NCBI GenBank assembly: GCA_018806915.1
Contig: JAGKQI010000043.1
Location: 1,116,001 to 1,180,000 of the forward strand
DNA from: Phytophthora colocasiae
Taxonomy: Eukaryota; Oomycota; Peronosporomycetes; Peronosporales; Peronosporaceae
Direction of reading: 5' to 3'
DNA length: 64,000 nucleotides
The translations under genes and the position numbers were made by a program. Each line of letters opens with the position of its first letter. The stretch's first letter is position 1. Under the pieces are notes generated by a model that made no database searches, was not told the origin of the DNA, and saw only the letters and a program-made list of their open reading frames with translations. Below are positions 11,790 to 22,229 of the stretch, in pieces.

Positions 11790-11942
11790 TCACCTGATGT
11801 CATGACGGACTTTATGCAGGCACCGAGCTACACGAACGTGTGGGTCGAGTGGCATCCATACTTCGTCTGGGGGTACGAAGATACGAGCGACTACGATCTG
11901 ACCAATACGGCCGTGAAAGTCAACTTCCAGAACAGTGTGAGC

Positions 11943-13303
11943 CGGGTGCGGACTAATCCCGAAGCCGGAAATCGAGTACACATACCGGTTACCGACAATA
12001 CCGCCAGCGCCGGCCGAAACCCGAGTTCACATCGGTAGAATTCCAAGTACAATGGCAGAATTCCGAGTGCAAAAAATTGGCGGGAAAAAAGTACAAGGGA
12101 AACCTGGCAGAATGGCGAGTGCAGGGCGGGTTTGCCGCAAAGAACTAACGTTAGTCAGCCATAACGAAGCATTCATTAATTTAACTCATTTATTGTCCGT
12201 ATTACTGGGGTTTAAGCCCGCGTGCTCCGCACACGGAGCGTTAAACCGCCAGCCTAAGCCCGCTCCGGCTTCGCCTTCGCTTGATCCGTCGACAGCGCTG
12301 GGGTTTAAGCCCGTGTGCTTCGCACACGGAGCATTAAACCACCAGCCAGCGTTCTCCACCGCGCTTGTCCTCTCTCTGCTGCCCTTTACAACCCACCTGC
12401 GCGCTGCGCGCGATCCCAGCCACCCCTAGCGGCTCGCTACGCTCGCGAGTGCAGACCCTAAGCCCGCTCCGGCTTCGCCTTCGCTTGATCCATCGGCAGC
12501 GTTGCTAAGCCCGCGTGCTCCGCCGCGCTTGTTCTCGAGTCGTTGTGAGCTAGTAAAACCGCAAAAGTACCGGTACGAACTGACCTCAATTCGTTTTGCA
12601 AAACCTCTCAAAGTCGGTTGGTGTACTCGGGGTGCAGGGCGGGTTTGCCGCTAAGAACAAGTCAGCCATAACGAAGCATTCATTAATTTAACTCATTTAT
12701 TGTCCGTATTACTGGGGTTTAAGCCCGCGTGCTCCGCACACGGAGCGTTAAACCGCCAGCCTAAGCCCGCTCCGGCTTCGCCTTCGCTTGATCCGTCGAC
12801 AGCGCTGGGGTTTAAGCCCGTGTGCTTCGCACACGGAGCATTAAACCACCAGCCAGCGTTCTCCACCGCGCTTGTCCTCTCTCTGCTGCCCTTTACAACC
12901 CACCTGCGCGCTGCGCGCGATCCCAGCCACCCCTAGCGGCTCGCTATGCTCGCGAGTACAGACCCTAAGCCCGCTCCGGCTTCGCCTGCGCTTGATCCGT
13001 CGACAGCGCTGGGGTTTAAGCCCGTGTGCTTCGCACACGGAGCATTAAACCGCCAGCATATGCCCGCTCCGGCTTCGCCTTCGCTTGATCGTCGGCAGCG
13101 CTAGGGTTTAAGCCCGCGTGCTCCGCACACGGAGCGTTAAACCGCCAGCCAGCGTTCTCCACCGTGCTTGTCCTCGAGTCGTTGTGCTCTAGAAAAACCG
13201 CAAAAGTACCGGTACGAACTGACCTCAATTCGTTTTGCAAAACCTCTCAAAGTCGATTGGTGTACTCGAAATCCGGCCACTGGTGCTCGGAATTAGTCTC
13301 TTT
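11943..13303. mobile_element. Non-autonomous repeat element copy b with TIR-like ends
   Basis: Its two ends are inverted: GGACTAATCCCGA...CCGGAAATCGAGTACAC on the left (from 11949) and, read on the minus strand, GACTAATTCCGAG...CCGGATTTCGAGTACACC on the right (to about 13300). Inside are a stretch shared with copy a and two direct repeats, 12119-12631 and 12632-13268. It codes for no recognisable protein. The short open frames at 12052-12429 and 12700-12936 are translations of the repeat itself. It is best read as a non-autonomous DNA transposon or foldback element; the class is not certain. Confidence 0.75.
12119..13268. repeat. Tandem duplication carrying GC-hairpin units
   Basis: Two direct copies (12119-12631 and 12632-13268) both begin with GTGCAGGGCGGGTTTGCCGC and end near TTGGTGTACTCG. 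Within them a palindromic unit of about 37 bp, TTTAAGCCC...GCTCCGCACACGGAGC..TTAAACC, recurs at 12211, 12304, 12718, 12811, 13015 and 13107. A related GC-palindrome (CTGCGCGCTGCGCGCG) occurs once per copy. The second copy has an extra hairpin unit and is longer. Confidence 0.9.
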
Positions 13304-14221
13304 CCGTTTATACAGTAGAGGAGCTACGCTCAACACGCAGTCGTTGCCGGTCTCGCGGATGGCCGCATACGTCTTCTCATAGTACGCGTAAAGCTTTTCT
13401 TCGTCTGTAGACGCGTTGGGTTCGTTCAAGAGACCAATGCCTAGGAACGCATCCTCGTCCTTGTAGCGGTCGGCGAGGAACGTCGCCATCGCCACTGTAT
13501 TGGCCACGTTCTCGTCATACGCACTCCAGTGCGAGTTACCAGGGTCGCACGGAGACGAATGGTCTGCCCCGTTCTGTGAACCTTTGGCGGCGTGCATACT
13601 GATGAATACTGCGACGTTGTGCGTCTTGGCCCAGTCGGTGATCAACAGGTCTAAGTACTTCACCGTGTCGTTTGGGTACTGCGCCCAAGCAGCTTCTCCG
13701 CTCGGGTCATGTTCGTCGGAACCGACGATCCAGTAACCCACAGGTACACGCACAGTGTTGAGACCGGCAGCTGCAATGTCAGCGATGTCCTTTTCCGTGA
13801 TGAAAGTGTTGTGGTGATTGTCGAGGTTGGAGCGGATGGTATCTGGGTTAGCGGCTTTCGTGATGGCTGTGTACTCGCCCTTGCTGGCTTCTTCGTCGCT
13901 CACACCCTGCCAGAAATCGGCGGCGCTGGTCATCCAGTGCTCAGCCACCAGCCACGACCCGAGGTTCACGCCTACACTGGAGACGTCGCCGTTGCGGATA
14001 CTGTACTGGATGTGGTTCACGTTCTGTTGCGTCTGACTCTGGTCCAGCGTGACATTCGTTTGATTCGTGTCGTTTTGGTACGTGTAGACGTCAGGGGTTG
14101 ATACTTGAGCGACTGTCTCGGCGCCTTTGTCACCGCCGAGTGTTGAGAACGTCGTAGCGAAGATCGGATTAACCGACAGTGCAGCGACTGTAGCAGTCAG
14201 AAAGACAAGCCGATGGAGCAT

Positions 14222-15003
14222 TGGTGCAGTGAGCTTGAGGAAGGAAATTGAATAGTGAAAAGGACTGCGCTGTTCGAACGCTCGAGGACTTGAAGCGCTA
14301 CATGTAGCAGATTAACACAGTGTGGTACAGGAACGTCACTGGAACGCACAGACAGCATGTCGTCGTCTTGCAACTCTTTCACCAGTTTTTTAGGTGGACG
14401 AACAAGATGCGGAGTTTGCCATGAGAGCAGATGGCGACTGAATGAGGCGTCGGTTGTGGTCAACCGCCTGGATCGTTCCAGTAGGTCTCCAGCAATGGCC
14501 ATCAAAGTCCTGTACGTGATCGTTTTGAATGAGGGCAGTGCATGTAGAAAATTAATAATCTTCATTTCTTGTTGAACGTATTTTCTTAAAAGATGAAAGA
14601 GAAGCACAGTGACCTTGTTGCGTGCCAAAGCTCGGTGCACCTGCGTCTCCAGATGAGATCCTACGCATTTGTTCTGTCAAGGATATCCACATCGAAATGA
14701 AACGCTAAAGTGCTGGATTCATCGCCGGCCTGGGACATCAGCGCTCACGATGACCAGAGCACACAGGTGCCTCGTATCAGATTCGAGCTGTTGGACTGCA
14801 CTCAAACGTTCAGAAGAGTACGCTCAAGACTTGGGTAAGCCTTGTTCGGTGTATGTAACTGCAGTCTGAAGTTTCGCTCTTACTTTTTGAAGAAAGATAA
14901 CGTTGATCTTTCTCGTTCACGGAAATCTTCTTCATGTCTTTAGCTATTCGGAACGATTTTTCGAGTATACCATGAACTAATCAGGTTTTTACAGTTAGTG
15001 ACG
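14222..15003. other. Intergenic, one weak open frame
   Basis: This is the upstream region of the broken GH5 gene and the downstream region of COG3. A minus-strand frame (14640-14197, non-ATG start, internal ATG near 14565) is open for about 147 codons and overlaps the GH5 start. I recognise no domain and do not call it a gene. Confidence 0.4.
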
Positions 15004-17633
15004 TCAAAGTGCACGCAACTGCTCAAGCACAATAACAAAGATTTCTTCACACGGCTGCAGCTCGTCACGGGTGTACGTTTGCTCCATCAACGAGTTGAGA
15101 TTCTCCACAGCATCCAGCAGATTCCTCTAAAAACATAAAACATTTCAGTTGTGGTCTGTCACCTCAGTATGAAATACACTTCCTCACCTGAACGGGTTTA
15201 AACAGGATCGTCTCCGTCGACGCATTGCGGAGGTACAGGTGAATAGTCTGCAGAGTGTCAGGCAAAGTACCACGTAGCTGCTGGGAAACACTCGCCAGTA
15301 CGTTGTTCACCTCCGTCGGAGCTGTAAACGCACATTGCCGAAAGTCCAGAGCTGTGGCCTTCTGTGTCTGCTGCACGTGAGCGATCTGCTTCATCAGCGC
15401 CAGCAACGGCTGAGCCAACTGCTGCAAAACAATCTCGATAAACCCTGTGCAGCTCCTTTTAAGCTCCTGCTCCAGCTCCTTCTTCACATCTGCAGTCGTT
15501 TCTTGAATCTGTGGAATACCTCGAGTGAAAAGACCTACGAGGCCGCTAGGGCCCGAGAAGCGAAACAGCGTAGACACGTCCACTAGCAATTCGTTCATAG
15601 CATCGGCGCTACTGGTGAAGTCTAGCGCCTTGCTGGTCTGCGCGAATTGAATCTCGAACGGAGTGATCTGCTCGCGTAGAGTCAGCAGGTGCTTGACGAG
15701 AAAGAGAGACCCGTGGAGACCACCCTGAGTCGCTGTGATGTCTGCTGAAGCCATCTTCAATGACGCCGTGCAAATTTGAATGGCGTCTTGGGCCAATTCC
15801 TCGAAAATCTCCATCTTAACGAAGTGATATCCCTTCGACAAGCACATCAACGTGTGCTCCAGAGACGGGTACCATGTAGCATACAGCGATGAGCCGGCTT
15901 GTTCTGCTGCTACGAGCTTCGCTGGGTAGTCTAGATCACTTGAAGTCGGCACAAAGCCTTCGATCTCGTCGCGGATGTATATCTGCATGCACAGGATAAG
16001 ACGTTCCTGTGCATCTTGGATCATCCGATGCATCACTGGTTCGGCATAGCCCACTAGCGCTGCCCGTGGGGTAATTGCCGCCTCAATCACCTCGCTCCGT
16101 AGCACTTGAATGACTTCACACAGCACTTCCAGGTCCTTTTGCGCTAGAAATTGAGGGCGGACAGTGTTGTACAGCAGGCCACTGAGCTGAAAGATGAGAC
16201 GTCTAACGAGGCAAATCAAATACCACCAATTAGCCCAGTATTCGTCATAAACAGCCAAGAATCAGCTACTTACTCGAAGGCGTTTTCGTTTTCGTCCTCG
16301 TCTTGATCGTCCTCTCCTAGACTCAAATCGATTCCCGAAAAAGTGAAGAGTTCGTCGCTCGGATCGTGACCAAAAAGTTTCAAGAACAGTCGAAATTCCG
16401 CTTCGCAAACCTTCAATAGCTGCGCACAAGTGGCACGAAGTACGTTGACGATATCCGACGTCTGAGAGACAGCAGCCAGCCAGGCTCCAAGCACCGGTGA
16501 CAGCAACTGCACTCTCTGCGTAGCATACGCGTCGACTACTTCCCCCAATACCCGCAAATTCCCAATATTATCCTGCTGGGGTTGAGCCTTCAGCCGTTCA
16601 AGCTGCTTCGCCGTAGCCGCCAGAGCAGGAGCCACCAGCTGAAAGTTCACGTAATAGGCTGAAGTCTCGTCCAGCTGGCCTACGAGCGACATCGCCACTC
16701 CGCTCTGTTGGGCAGCCATCGTTTCCTTCTGAACTGCCTCGTACACTGCGTCCTTGGCCGCTTCCAGTCCACTGAGTGCATAATCCTTCAAACACTGGAT
16801 ACCTCCCGCTGCTAACGTCTTGTACGCTTCAATAAAGCAGGCCGAGTCCTTATACTCCAACTAAAAGCAAATAAACATTAGAATACTCACAAAAAAAAAC
16901 CCAGTAACATCCGACATGTGCCTACATGTTGCGTCAGATACGCCACAGAAGCATCAATTTTCTCCAACGCCTGCTCGAAACTCGACGTCGTAGGGTCAAT
17001 ACCTCGTCGATGCTGGAAAACCTGCACTGCCTTACTGGAGTCCAGTGAAGGAGGCGCTTTACTGCCTGCTCTTTCCATTAGTACGTGGCCCCCAGAGCCG
17101 CTAGAAGGGGCGGAAAACTTGACTCCGAAGCCTAAAGACAGCGCCACTCCGTCAATAGCCGTAAAGTGAGGCATTGGAGCTGCAATAGCCGCCACACGCG
17201 CGTCCAGAGCCTCCACCTGCTGCAAAACGTCCTCAAAGCTGCGGTACAAAGCCTGCGTCTTGGCTGCCACTTGGACGTGACTCGCCTCCATCTCCGCTAC
17301 TAAAGAGTGGGAAGTGTGCGCGTGGACGTATAGAGCGTCCCACTTGGACATGCAAGTGTCCATCTGAGTTGACAGATGGACAAACGAAGTGTCCAACTGG
17401 ACAGGGGATTTATTCTTACGACTTTCAGCATCTTTTACACCATTCCAACGTTGTGCCACGAACTCCCGAAGTGTCTCTGGGGCGTCAGGACGTCGTTGAG
17501 ACCGCAGAAGCGATGCGTGGGCCTCCGCATGCGTCTTGAGCTGCACTTGACGCTCTAGCGAGTGCAGAAGCGCCTCCTGGGAAGCTGTAAGACGCGTCTC
17601 CCGGACGCCGCGGGGTGACGCCGATAGTGCCAT
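15004..17633 (-). CDS. COG3: Conserved oligomeric Golgi complex subunit 3
   Basis: Four exons join in frame: 17633-16926, 16860-16274, 16202-15188 and 15126-15004, with introns of 65, 71 and 61 bp, all GT-AG. The product is 810 residues, close to the roughly 830 of animal COG3. It carries the Sec34/COG3 signatures: a coiled-coil N-terminus, 'YYVNFQ', 'RLILCMQIYIRDEIEGFVP', 'ATWYPSLEHTLMCLSKGYH', 'GSLFLVKHLLTLREQITPFE' and 'ETILFKPV'. COG3 is part of lobe A of the COG tether that directs retrograde vesicles to the Golgi. The start at 17633 was chosen because the N-terminus then resembles the family; an in-frame ATG 20 codons upstream (17693) is possible. It is divergent from the CRN gene, 202 bp away. 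A partial duplicate lies at 19949-20276. Confidence 0.93.
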
Positions 17634-17835
17634 GTTTGTTGTGAAGGTATCGTTTTTGACGGGGATATCCGGATAAAACAAGGAAGTATACAAACTTCAA
17701 TCAACTTGACCTGTTCAGAGAAATTCCGTAGAATGGAGAATGTGTTCGCAACATTTAATTAATTTCTTCTTAAGAAGTTTTTCTCTTCCATTTCACAATA
17801 CGCATGGATAAGAATTGTCAGTCTGGAGGAAAAAG

Positions 17836-19854
17836 ATGGTGAATCTATGCTGCGTCATCGTTGGTGAAGCGGAAGAAGTATTTGATGTGAACATCAATGC
17901 GGATGCGTATGTAACCAAGTTGAAAGAAGCCATCAAGGAGGTGAATGACGATGTGAAGTTTTCATCTCATAAGCTAAAACTCTTCCTGGCGAAGAAGAAC
18001 GGCGCGTGGCTGAAAAACGACGATTCTCTGGATTCTCTGGATGCGGTGCTTCTGAGTGGGGATGTCACTCCGTATAAAAAGATGCGTGGGAATTGGAAGC
18101 TGAGTCATTCGGAATTGCTTGGGTCTGGTGGGTTACCCATAGAGGAGGTGGTCCACGTGCTGGTGGTGATTCCACCCCAAGCTCCACCTCAAGGACTCGC
18201 TTTAGCTTCCGCAGTACAAATCCCAGAATTTAACCCCTTGAAAAACTGGAAGCAGTACCTGGCAGAGTGTTCGTTGGATGAATGGAAAGCTGGTAAAGTT
18301 CGTAAGATTCCTTTGATCTGGCAGATTATGGAGTCCTGTGGTGGATGCACGGCGAAGAAGAAAATCTTCTGGCGAGAGGAGGAGAAGCAAGTAGCGTCGA
18401 TCCTTTTGAGACGATGGTTCCGAGAGTCTTCAGGTAGTTCCTCCTTCGACAAATGTGTCCTTGTGGGGTCTCCTGGAATTGGCAAGTCGACGCTGTTGAT
18501 TGTGATGGCGTTCTTCCTCGTTCTCAAACACAAGAAGAATGTGCTGGTGTATCGTCGGTCGACCAAAGTGGACCAGGGTTACTGCCTCTTGTATCTTGGA
18601 TATCAAGAGGGTAAAGTTGTGTTTTTCACGGTGCAGAGATGCTCACCTGAGTGTGCCGTGGCCATTTACTCAGAGCTCGATAAACGTTCCAACGTGTGGC
18701 TATTGCTGGATGGACTTGAGTATGAAAGTATTCCACCTGGCCTGATCACGTTCAGAATGCTGGCGACATCGCTGCAAGCGGAGCTGAAGCCAAGTGAGCG
18801 TGAGGAAGCCTATCGCTGTCTATTACCGTGTTGGAAGAAGCAGGACCTCTTCAAATTGGGAAGAGAAGTGTACGACTTCGAAGAGAAGAACATGGAAGAC
18901 CGATTTTACATCTCTGGTGGATCCGTTCGGATATTTGCAAAAGAGACGGCAAACTTTCTCAAGGACATGCGGATAATAGTTTCTACTGTGTGCACGCAAG
19001 TGAAAAACCTATTGGCTCTCTATCCTCGGAATGTCGATTCTGGGAGCTATCTTGTTGATAAGTTGCGCCGCACGTACGTTAAGAACATTCAAGACTCCGA
19101 GAACTATCTGTTCCGTTCCAATTGGGAGAGAGTCATCGATTCGGAGTATGCAGTTATCTTGCTCTCACAGGAACTTCGGTCGGAAGAGCTTCTTCGTTGT
19201 TTTCGCTGGGCTCAAGGAGCTGGTCATGACGCTCTTGCTGGCACCGTTTTTGAGATTTGTTTTCATCGCTTGGCCGTCGATAATGACTTGAACCTGCACG
19301 TATCGGAATACGACCCACTCAAGCGCAGTAAAGAACGGCAGGTGGTGGACAAGGTTCAGTTGGACTTGAAGGAAGGGGAAGCTTTCTGCTCTGAAACTGC
19401 AACATGGTATGGCTTCGATGAGAAGGAGCTGAAGGAGTGGAGAGATGAGGATTCGTTGTCGTATTGGTATCCCTACTGTGACGATTTCCCGAATATTGAT
19501 GGCATTGTGAAGCTCAAGCCTTCCTCCAACAAGAAGCGTCGAGTGGCTTTCATTTATCTAGCGGTTGGACAGCAACACACTGTCGATGAGAAGCAGTTGA
19601 AGCCACTGATCAAGATTTTCACTGCAAAAGGTTTTGAGTCACCGATCTACATTGTTGTCTGTCCTGATCTCGACTCGTGCAACAAGATCGTTGTAAAGGA
19701 TGTGAATGGAGTGTGCCAAGTCTTTGTGGGTTACTATGATAAATCCCCTCTTGAATACCGAAGCGATGGTTGGCGCTACAGCGCGACTCACAAAGAAGAA
19801 AAGCCGAGTGAGACCTATGACCTCCCGCCAAGTAAGCGATCGCTTTTACACTAG
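17836..19854 (+). CDS. Crinkler (CRN) family effector with P-loop NTPase domain
   Basis: This is a single-exon frame of 672 residues from the ATG at 17836; a TTG seven codons upstream is ignored. The N-terminus is the CRN host-translocation module: MVNLCCVIVGEA, then the LFLAK motif at residues 49-53 and an HVLVVIP motif at 107-113. After it comes a P-loop, GSPGIGKST, at 211-219 with a TLLIVMAFF strand, then a conserved region seen in other CRN C-termini. The family enters plant cells, often the nucleus, and several members alter cell death. NTPase-nuclease type C-termini are known in CRNs; whether this one is active is not shown. No obvious classical signal peptide is seen, as in many CRNs. 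Two decayed relatives lie at 2566-3450 and 22230-22790. Confidence 0.92.
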   Translation: MVNLCCVIVGEAEEVFDVNINADAYVTKLKEAIKEVNDDVKFSSHKLKLFLAKKNGAWLKNDDSLDSLDAVLLSGDVTPYKKMRGNWKLSHSELLGSGGLPIEEVVHVLVVIPPQAPPQGLALASAVQIPEFNPLKNWKQYLAECSLDEWKAGKVRKIPLIWQIMESCGGCTAKKKIFWREEEKQVASILLRRWFRESSGSSSFDKCVLVGSPGIGKSTLLIVMAFFLVLKHKKNVLVYRRSTKVDQGYCLLYLGYQEGKVVFFTVQRCSPECAVAIYSELDKRSNVWLLLDGLEYESIPPGLITFRMLATSLQAELKPSEREEAYRCLLPCWKKQDLFKLGREVYDFEEKNMEDRFYISGGSVRIFAKETANFLKDMRIIVSTVCTQVKNLLALYPRNVDSGSYLVDKLRRTYVKNIQDSENYLFRSNWERVIDSEYAVILLSQELRSEELLRCFRWAQGAGHDALAGTVFEICFHRLAVDNDLNLHVSEYDPLKRSKERQVVDKVQLDLKEGEAFCSETATWYGFDEKELKEWRDEDSLSYWYPYCDDFPNIDGIVKLKPSSNKKRRVAFIYLAVGQQHTVDEKQLKPLIKIFTAKGFESPIYIVVCPDLDSCNKIVVKDVNGVCQVFVGYYDKSPLEYRSDGWRYSATHKEEKPSETYDLPPSKRSLLH

Positions 19855-19948
19855 GAACAGAATTGAAGCGTTGAGGGGATACTTTGTTTTTTTTCAACCT
19901 CCTAGTAACTATCATGTTTTCTTTGCCGAAATATGTTATTGTATCGTG

Positions 19949-20276
19949 TTGCACGTGAGCGATCTGCTTCATCAGAGCCAGTAACGGTGCTGCAAAAAAT
20001 CTCGATGAAAGCCGTGCAGCTCCTTTTAAGCTCCTGCTCCAGCTCCTTCTTCACATCTGCAGTCGTTTCTTGGATAGCAGAATCCTGATCTCGAGGTGGC
20101 TACATTCCGAGATGGGCCGCATCGTAGGTCTTTTCACTCGAGGTATCCCACAGACCTTGCAGGTCTGCGCGAATTGAATCTCGAACGGAGTGATCTGCTC
20201 ACGTAGAGTCAGCAGGTGCTTGACGAGAAAGAGGGACCCGTGGAGACCACCCTGAGTCGCTGTGATGTCTGCTGAA
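19949..20276 (-). pseudogene. Partial COG3 duplicate
   Basis: Two blocks match exon 3 of COG3 nearly base for base. 19949-20072 corresponds to 15372-15510, and about 20085-20276 corresponds to about 15515-15751 with internal deletions. The order and strand match the parent. Everything before and after is missing, so no product is expected. Together with the CRN relic at 22230-22790 it suggests that a [COG3 - CRN] block was once duplicated here. Confidence 0.85.
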
Positions 20277-20492
20277 GAATGAAGAAAAAGCTGGGAATGT
20301 TGGAAGTAAAGAAGAAAATTGGTTATGAGTTGTGTGAATGGAATATTGAATTTTCGATATCTTATCGTCTGTATGGAGGTACTCGAGTGCATGCCAAGTG
20401 TGTAGCTTTGTAGTGGATCACCGCCCTTTGAAGTCATATCTAAGCGGTAGTACTTCTGCATAGTCAACTTTACTTGAATGAGTGCATGATAG

Positions 20493-22094
20493 CTAGCCCA
20501 AATAAATGCTAATCGAGATAGTGATGTTCATCACAGCCGTCACCATGAAAAGCACAGCAAGAAATGATCTCAGGCTCTTGATCTGGTCAAATTCCAGTCC
20601 TATAGCCATCTCAAGTGCAATCGAAATGTAGTCAACCACAACTTCCACACCAAACTGAAAACCTAAAACGTACAGTTGATTCAGCCGCCAAGTCGACAAA
20701 TCAACTATTTCCTCTGCGCTGTACGACTGACGCAGTAGAGGATAGTGTGGATGCATCCCGAAGAAGAACAGAATGGAACCTGAACACCCGATAGCGATAT
20801 ATTCTGCGTACATATCAGCATTGAGCTCCACTGTGTGAAAAGCTTGTACCTGGCGTCGCCATATTTCAAACTCCACGTGCATCGAAGATAACGATGGTCG
20901 AGGCCTCATAACGCCAACAACAGAAAGGTCCCTATTCTCACGCAGTATGATTTGTTCACGTTTCGTTATCGTCCACTGCAATAATTTCACCTTTACAACT
21001 CGAAAAAGTATTTCAATTAATGCCATGGTGATAACTCCTTTGACTGCTGTCTGGATGTTGCTACTTCCAGTTAGAATGATTCTGGTCTGAGTATCAATTA
21101 GGACGGAAGGAACTCCCACCAGAACGCACATGATTCGAATACTCCGAATACGTTTCTTCACGATGTACAACTTTGAGAGTTCTTGGATACCCAATTTGAC
21201 TGTAATTCCTCCAAAGAAAAATAGTCCAAGAGTTGTAGGACCTCTTTCAACTATTCGCTGTCGACTGAGAACGTGAACAAAAGCAGTAGCCAAAATTGGA
21301 GGAGCTGAAGAAGGAAGCTGCTTGACCATAGCTTTCCAAAATACAGGAGTATGATGGCGTGTAGGAGCTGAAGGTTCCGATTGAGGAGTGACTACTCTGG
21401 TTCCATTGGAAATACAATTCCTGGATCTTTTTCTCTTGTTCTGAAGTTTATCACGGCCTTGACAAGTTTCCTCGTAGTAAATTCTATTCATTTCTCGAGT
21501 AATTCCTGTAAAATAAACCAGTAAAGACAAATTATCAGCGTAGCTCTCGATCTTGAAGTTATATGTTGCAGGCTCCAGTTGAGCAAGATAAGCCACGAGA
21601 TAGCCAAAACCAAATACAGCGATGATAGCCGCGACGAAATAGATAATTGTAGCTCTTGCAAGTCGTATAAAACAAAACCACAATGATGGTGGCTGGTCAG
21701 GTGCGTTTAGAAATCGGAGTGAGAGCATGAACGGCGTATATGAAGCGAAAACAACTGTACAGAAGGCAATTCCAGCCCATACCGAATTTGCAACAATCAA
21801 TTCGTCGCGGGACTGGAGATGGGATGACTTCCCAGAGAAAATATTACCAAAAGAGTAGCAAACATTGGTCAGCCATGCACACGCGATGCTTCCGGTAGCG
21901 TTCCGGACCACAATCAGTTGAATTGTCAGAGCTTTCGAGAAATTTGTGCATATTCTGGACCGTATTCTTTGCCAATGTTGATATCTGGAAACAGTTTGCT
22001 GCACACAGTTCGTTCTTGGGTTTTGTATCCCACTGAATCTGGATGAAGGAGCTATGGAAACCCTGTCTTCGCCAGCTACAGCCACCCGTGGCAT
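20493..22094 (-). CDS. Multi-pass membrane protein, function unknown
   Basis: One exon, 533 residues, ATG at 22094. The N-terminal about 80 residues are hydrophilic. Hydrophobic segments follow, for example 'VWAGIAFCTVVFASYTPFML', 'IIYFVAAIIAVFGFGYLVAY', 'TTLGLFFFGGITVKLGI', 'IRIMCVLVGVPSVLI', 'AIGCSGSILFFFGM', 'YVLGFQFGVEVVVDYISIAL' and 'LAVLFMVTAVMNITISISI', giving about six to eight spans. A basic loop lies between the second and third (QGRDKLQNKRKRSRN). I do not recognise a transporter or channel signature. Lineage-specific membrane proteins of this sort are common in oomycetes. It sits between the COG3 fragment and a CRN relic and shows no lesions. Confidence 0.7.
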   Translation of the reverse strand: MPRVAVAGEDRVSIAPSSRFSGIQNPRTNCVQQTVSRYQHWQRIRSRICTNFSKALTIQLIVVRNATGSIACAWLTNVCYSFGNIFSGKSSHLQSRDELIVANSVWAGIAFCTVVFASYTPFMLSLRFLNAPDQPPSLWFCFIRLARATIIYFVAAIIAVFGFGYLVAYLAQLEPATYNFKIESYADNLSLLVYFTGITREMNRIYYEETCQGRDKLQNKRKRSRNCISNGTRVVTPQSEPSAPTRHHTPVFWKAMVKQLPSSAPPILATAFVHVLSRQRIVERGPTTLGLFFFGGITVKLGIQELSKLYIVKKRIRSIRIMCVLVGVPSVLIDTQTRIILTGSSNIQTAVKGVITMALIEILFRVVKVKLLQWTITKREQIILRENRDLSVVGVMRPRPSLSSMHVEFEIWRRQVQAFHTVELNADMYAEYIAIGCSGSILFFFGMHPHYPLLRQSYSAEEIVDLSTWRLNQLYVLGFQFGVEVVVDYISIALEMAIGLEFDQIKSLRSFLAVLFMVTAVMNITISISIYLG

Positions 22095-22229
22095 GATGTG
22101 ATCAACGTTGAATGCGACACTGAAGTACTTATTCTAGGGCAAATAAGTGTTTACCAGAATAACTATGGACATCGAATACAAACCACTGAACGTCCGATGG
22201 AAATGTATTCCGCATATTAATACAGGTCT

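Larger units (their letters stand above)
11326..14221 (-). pseudogene. Second exo-beta-1,3-glucanase (GH5), scrambled
   Basis: Three parts of one GH5 gene are present. Part 1, minus strand 14221 to about 13304, starts with a signal peptide (MLHRLVFLTATVAALSVNP) and runs through LLNEPN to APLLYKR. Part 2 lies at 11790-11942 on the PLUS strand and reads SPDVMTDFMQAPSYTNVW to VKVNFQ. Part 3, minus strand about 11610 to 11326, reads SQWNARENHNRLFIGEW to the stop. The intact paralogue at 9338-10750 has these segments in the order 1-2-3, so part 2 has been inverted. Copies of a repeat lie between the parts (11611-11789 and 11943-13303) in opposite orientation. The gene cannot make the enzyme; the first part could still give a secreted truncated product. 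Confidence 0.9.

Noticed and set aside
12052..12936. Two identical open frames (LGFKPACSAHGALNRQ...)
   Set aside because: They are translations of the GC-hairpin repeat, identical because the repeat is duplicated, with no start context or domain.
12200..13150. CRISPR-like array of palindromic units
   Set aside because: Units are spaced irregularly, the 'spacers' are repeats themselves, and the host is a eukaryote.
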